Source: JACQHJ01 sp964624955
GTDB taxonomy: Bacteria; Patescibacteriota; Microgenomatia; Levybacterales; UBA12049
Length of the DNA: 16,417 bases
Direction of reading: 5' to 3'
NCBI GenBank assembly: GCA_964624955.1
Contig: CAZUZF010000021.1
Span: 1 to 16,417 of the forward strand
Shown: positions 13,920 to 16,417 of the stretch, piece by piece
Numbering within the stretch: position 1 is the first letter of the stretch
How the letters are laid out: every line of letters starts with the position of its first letter
Translations under genes and position numbers: made by a program
The notes under the pieces: model-generated
Databases searched by the model: none
The model's input: only the letters and a program-made list of their open reading frames with translations
What the model was told of the DNA's origin: nothing

Positions 13920-14144
13920 ATGTCAGTAGTAATTCGAAGTACTAGAATCGGCAAAAGGGGAGAAAGAAAATTTAGAATCGTTGTCAAGGAAAAAAGATCG
14001 GCAAGAGATGGCAAGGCTATTGAGCTTTTGGGATATTACGAGAAGGGCAAAAAAGAAAGCTTAAAAATTGATAGAAAAAGGTATGAATACTGGATTTCTG
14101 TCGGAGCAACGCCTACGATTGTAATCGAAAAGCTTTTAAACTAA
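13920..14144 (+). CDS. rpsP: Small ribosomal subunit protein bS16
   Basis: A protein of the 30S body needed for subunit assembly. It has 74 residues, slightly short for bS16 (about 80-90). The start SVVIRSTRIGKRGERKFRIVV matches the family's typical N-terminus (VVIRL...RIVV), followed by KRSARDGKAIELLGYYEKG and the C-terminal WISVGATPT. The frame stays open upstream to a TTG at 13884 that would add 12 residues of non-family sequence; that TTG belongs to a -35 box, so the ATG at 13920 is chosen. khpA follows after 1 nt, giving the familiar rpsP-khpA-trmD order. Confidence 0.95.
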   Translation: MSVVIRSTRIGKRGERKFRIVVKEKRSARDGKAIELLGYYEKGKKESLKIDRKRYEYWISVGATPTIVIEKLLN

Positions 14145-14145
14145 C

Positions 14146-14382
14146 ATGAAAGATACGCTTCACTACATAGTTTCTTCAATTGTCGAAAAACAGGATGCGA
14201 TTGAGATTTCAGAAAGTGAAGAAAACGGAGTTTTAAACTTTATAATTAAGGTTGATCCCTCTGATATGGGAAAAATTATCGGAAAAGGGGGAAAGGTAAT
14301 TAAAGCAGTCAGAAACATCATGAAAATCCCGGCAATGAAAAATAATAAAAAAGTTTTTATTTCTTTGGCTGAAAACCTCTAA
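14146..14382 (+). CDS. khpA: KH-domain RNA-binding protein KhpA
   Basis: A 78-residue single KH domain protein. The RNA-binding GxxG loop is visible in MGKIIGKGGKVIKAVRNI (44-61, loop GKGG), flanked by strands NFIIKV and KVFISL. KhpA proteins, usually with KhpB/Jag, bind many RNAs and affect cell division and elongation in Firmicutes. Its place between rpsP and trmD is the conserved one. In many bacteria rimM follows here, but in this window trmD comes next after 5 nt. Confidence 0.92.
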   Translation: MKDTLHYIVSSIVEKQDAIEISESEENGVLNFIIKVDPSDMGKIIGKGGKVIKAVRNIMKIPAMKNNKKVFISLAENL

Positions 14383-14387
14383 AATAT

Positions 14388-15062
14388 ATGAAAATTTCGG
14401 TTATAACACTGTTTCCCGAAATGTTTTACTCCCCATTTAATAGTTCCATTATTAAAAGAGCTATTGAAAAAAAACTTATTAATATCAACTTTGTTAATAT
14501 TCGAGACTTTGGCATAGGAAAACACAAGCTCGTCGACGATACTCCATACGGCGGGGGGGCGGGTATGGTTTTAAGAGTTGACGTACTCCATAAGGCCATT
14601 GAAAAAGCAAAAGATAAAAAGTTTAAAAAAAGCGAGGAAAGAATAGTTTTGCTCTCAGCAAGCGCAAAAACCTTTAACCAAAAAACAGCCAAAAGATATT
14701 CCAAACTTAAGCATTTAATCCTAATCTGCGGCCATTATGAGGGGGTTGACGAAAGAGTTTCCAAGTACATAGATGAAAAGATTAGTATCGGAGATTTTGT
14801 CCTAACTGGCGGAGAAATTCCCGCAATGTTAATTATTGACAGCACTGTAAGACTTATTAAAGGCGCAATTTCCAAAGAATCTTTGGAACACGAGTCTTTT
14901 CCTAAATTTTTGGAGTATCCCCAATACACAAAACCGGCTGTTTTTGACACAGTGAAAGTGCCTGAAGTCTTGCTTTCTGGAAACCACGGGGAAATAAGAA
15001 ATTTTCGAAAAAGAAAGTCTCTTATAATCACTAAGAAAATAAGGCCTGATTTAATAAACTAA
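14388..15062 (+). CDS. trmD: tRNA (guanine-37-N1)-methyltransferase TrmD
   Basis: Methylates G37 next to the anticodon, which prevents +1 frameshifting. It has 224 residues, close to family length. The trefoil-knot SAM site is clear: DDTPYGGGAGM (50-60), GHYEGVDERV (115-124) and IGDFVLTGGE (134-143), then the linker and C-terminal domain with LEYPQYTKPAVF and LLSGNHGEIRNFRKRKSL. By eye the position of the catalytic Asp169 of the H. influenzae and E. coli enzymes (in EDSF) is Glu169 here (HESF). The gene starts 5 nt after khpA with no Shine-Dalgarno. It ends 6 nt before the stop of the convergent pilO, and neither rimM nor rplS accompanies it. Confidence 0.95.
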   Translation: MKISVITLFPEMFYSPFNSSIIKRAIEKKLININFVNIRDFGIGKHKLVDDTPYGGGAGMVLRVDVLHKAIEKAKDKKFKKSEERIVLLSASAKTFNQKTAKRYSKLKHLILICGHYEGVDERVSKYIDEKISIGDFVLTGGEIPAMLIIDSTVRLIKGAISKESLEHESFPKFLEYPQYTKPAVFDTVKVPEVLLSGNHGEIRNFRKRKSLIITKKIRPDLIN

Positions 15063-15068
15063 TGAAAC

Positions 15069-15836
15069 TTAAGGGCTTTGCGCAGAAGCGGTAGCATTAA
15101 GCGATGAAGAATTGGAAGCTTGCTGTTCAAAAGAATTTAATATCAAAGAAGCATTTGCAACGCCGCTTCCCCAAGAAGTAATTTTGTCAATTAAATCATT
15201 TTCTTTTTGGGAAAAGGCGGAAACCAGCGTCTCATTGCTTATTTGTCCTTGCGGAAACGCTTTGTAATAAAACTGGAGTCTAAGTATTGCGGAGTTGTTC
15301 GAAATGGCAATACTTGTTGCCTCAACTAAAGGCGTTGAAGCATAGAGTTTTTTAATGAAATTTAAGATCGCCGTAGGCTCTCCCGAAACCCTAACCTCAA
15401 TTCTTAAACTTGGAAAAGGAGTAGTGTTTGGCTCTTTATTTGAAATATCTCCAACGACAAACTCGAAATCCGACAAAACAACAGCTGCGTTTAAGCTATT
15501 ATACGAGATTGAATTGATTATCCCCGCAAAATCCTTATTTGAAGAAAGACCTCTTGATAGGCTTTGCAGGTCTTGGTCCAGCTTTATCTCGTCCATGTTT
15601 GATAAAAGGTTGTAATTTGCTTTAAGTTTTTCTAATTTCTCCCTTGCGATCTCTTCTTTTTGCTTTGCGTCCAACACCCCCTGAAGTTGGGGCATAACAA
15701 CTGCAAAAAACAAAATCAGACAACCAAATATGACAAGCAAGGGAAGCAAGAAACTCTTGTACTTTCTGTAGAGAATGTTTACAGTAGTTGAGTTTAGGTT
15801 TATATGTATGTCTTTTATATCCTTATTTAAATCCAT
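15069..15836 (-). CDS. pilO: Type IV pilus inner-membrane platform protein PilO-like
   Basis: A 255-residue single-pass membrane protein. A cytoplasmic N-terminus (1-28) is followed by one membrane helix (about 29-49, FLLPLLVIFGCLILFF), a coiled coil (about 52-80, KQKEEIAREKLEKLKANY), and a periplasmic-type alpha/beta domain (about 95-200). The C-terminus is Ser/Asn/Ala-rich and probably disordered. PilO has low sequence conservation; the call depends on this architecture and on the upstream pilN and pilM. Such proteins form the PilM-PilN-PilO alignment complex that couples the cytoplasmic motor to the pilus. The ATG is 12 nt after the pilN stop. A general membrane-anchored coiled-coil protein is the alternative if pilM were not there. 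Confidence 0.75.
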   Translation of the reverse strand: MDLNKDIKDIHINLNSTTVNILYRKYKSFLLPLLVIFGCLILFFAVVMPQLQGVLDAKQKEEIAREKLEKLKANYNLLSNMDEIKLDQDLQSLSRGLSSNKDFAGIINSISYNSLNAAVVLSDFEFVVGDISNKEPNTTPFPSLRIEVRVSGEPTAILNFIKKLYASTPLVEATSIAISNNSAILRLQFYYKAFPQGQISNETLVSAFSQKENDLIDKITSWGSGVANASLILNSFEQQASNSSSLNATASAQSP

Positions 15837-15848
15837 AATACTTAGAAT

Positions 15849-16385
15849 TTAGAGAATTTTAGCTTGCAATGTAACTATGTATCTTCCCCCTTGGGTATCA
15901 AGACCCAAAGAGGTAAGCTTAACGTCTGAAATAATCTTTTTTTCTTTTCCCAAATCATAGATTGCGTTTATTGTTTCACTTATGGGAACCAAAGAGGAAG
16001 CACTAAGGGTTAAGGTCATCTTGTTTTTCTCTATGGAAAAAGCGTTAATCGATAACTGTTCGTTTACTTTACCCAAAACCGTATCTATTGGTGTAATGTA
16101 GTTTTCCCTAATGTTTAAAAGATTGTTTATATTGTTTATTCTGTCTTTAACAAGATAGTAAGTTGTCAGTTTATCATGCAGCGCGGAAATATTGGTTAAA
16201 GTCTGCTCTTCTTCCTGTTTTATTTGGGAAAGGGGAATTTGGGTACTGACTACAAAAGCAATTGTTGAAACACTGGCAATCGTAATAAGCATTGAAACAG
16301 CAACCACCCTTACTATTTTTAAGATTTTAAGCTCTTTTTCCAGCTGTTCATTTTTACTTGATACAAGATTAATACTGTTACTCAT
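15849..16385 (-). CDS. pilN: Type IV pilus assembly protein PilN-like
   Basis: A 178-residue bitopic membrane protein. The N-terminus SNSINLVSSKNEQ contains an INL(L/V)-type motif, the short cytoplasmic element that in PilN docks into PilM. One membrane helix (about 26-48, VVAVSMLITIASVSTIAFVV) leads to a coiled coil (about 55-90) and a small alpha/beta domain (about 105-178) ending in a strand TLQAKIL. This is the standard PilN layout and size. Its start overlaps the pilM end by 8 nt, and pilO follows after 12 nt. It acts at the cytoplasmic membrane in the pilus alignment complex; its outer-membrane partners would not be expected in an organism lacking an outer membrane. Confidence 0.8.
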   Translation of the reverse strand: MSNSINLVSSKNEQLEKELKILKIVRVVAVSMLITIASVSTIAFVVSTQIPLSQIKQEEEQTLTNISALHDKLTTYYLVKDRINNINNLLNIRENYITPIDTVLGKVNEQLSINAFSIEKNKMTLTLSASSLVPISETINAIYDLGKEKKIISDVKLTSLGLDTQGGRYIVTLQAKIL

Positions 16386-16416
16386 AGTCTCTCATCGCAA
16401 GACCGACTGCGATGGG
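16378..16416 (-). CDS. pilM: PilM-like ATPase-fold protein, last 12 codons only
   Basis: On the minus strand a frame open from the window edge reads PIAVGLAMRDYE and stops at 16378, overlapping pilN by 8 nt. The AVGLAMR ending resembles the C-terminus of PilM proteins (typically A-GLALR), actin-like proteins that bind PilN. The identification rests on this short tail and its place before pilN, so it is tentative but well supported by context. Confidence 0.6.
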   Translation of the reverse strand, partial: PIAVGLAMRDYE

Positions 16417-16417
16417 G

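Noticed and set aside
15080..15120. Short inverted repeat (GCTT...AAGC) near the pilO end as a terminator
   Set aside because: A 4-bp stem inside coding sequence with no T-run on either strand.

Overview
The window reads as chromosome of a small-genome, AT-rich bacterium, most likely of the Candidate Phyla Radiation (Patescibacteria), perhaps a Microgenomates-like lineage. That placement is inference. It rests on the tiny or negative gene spacing, the almost complete lack of Shine-Dalgarno sequences, a PheT without its tRNA-binding domain, a divergent PheS, a tailed L32 and a pilMNO cluster. UGA is used as an ordinary stop, so this is not a UGA-glycine lineage. No rRNA, tRNA, CRISPR array, insertion sequence or long repeat was seen. 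Nearly every base is coding, and there is no stretch over 300 bases without a gene.

Layout. (1) 1-6218, plus strand: end of a DAHP synthase, chorismate mutase, class I aminotransferase and a prephenate/arogenate dehydrogenase fused to prephenate dehydratase, followed by pheS and pheT. Phe/Tyr synthesis therefore sits next to charging of tRNA-Phe. (2) 6208-8619, minus: class A penicillin-binding protein. (3) 8667-11961, plus: tyrS, a 33-residue membrane peptide and recG. (4) 11939-12589, minus: a SAM-dependent methyltransferase. (5) 12643-15062, plus: rpmF, nusB, rnc, rpsP, khpA, trmD, a ribosome and RNA-processing operon without rimM or rplS. (6) 15069-16416, minus: pilO, pilN and the last codons of pilM, the inner-membrane platform of a type IV pilus.

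The strongest unexpected signal concerns gene starts. At five starts (PBP, tyrS, methyltransferase, rpmF, rpsP) a -10 box, sometimes with a good -35 box at 16-17 bp spacing, ends only 6-7 nt before the ATG. Transcription would then begin at or next to the start codon, giving leaderless mRNAs. In both divergent pairs, whose ATGs are about 50 bp apart, the two promoters interlock, so RNA polymerase could probably occupy only one at a time. This reading also corrects three start sites. The upstream TTG codons of rpsP and the PBP look like promoter DNA rather than starts, and recG fits better from its ATG.

A second theme is the aromatic amino-acid cluster. It resembles the Bacteroidetes-type arrangement (DAHP synthase before a chorismate mutase with an RW motif), but the two are separate genes with 1 nt between them. 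Its TyrA part looks like plant arogenate dehydrogenases. Its dehydratase part has altered signature motifs and no ACT regulatory domain.
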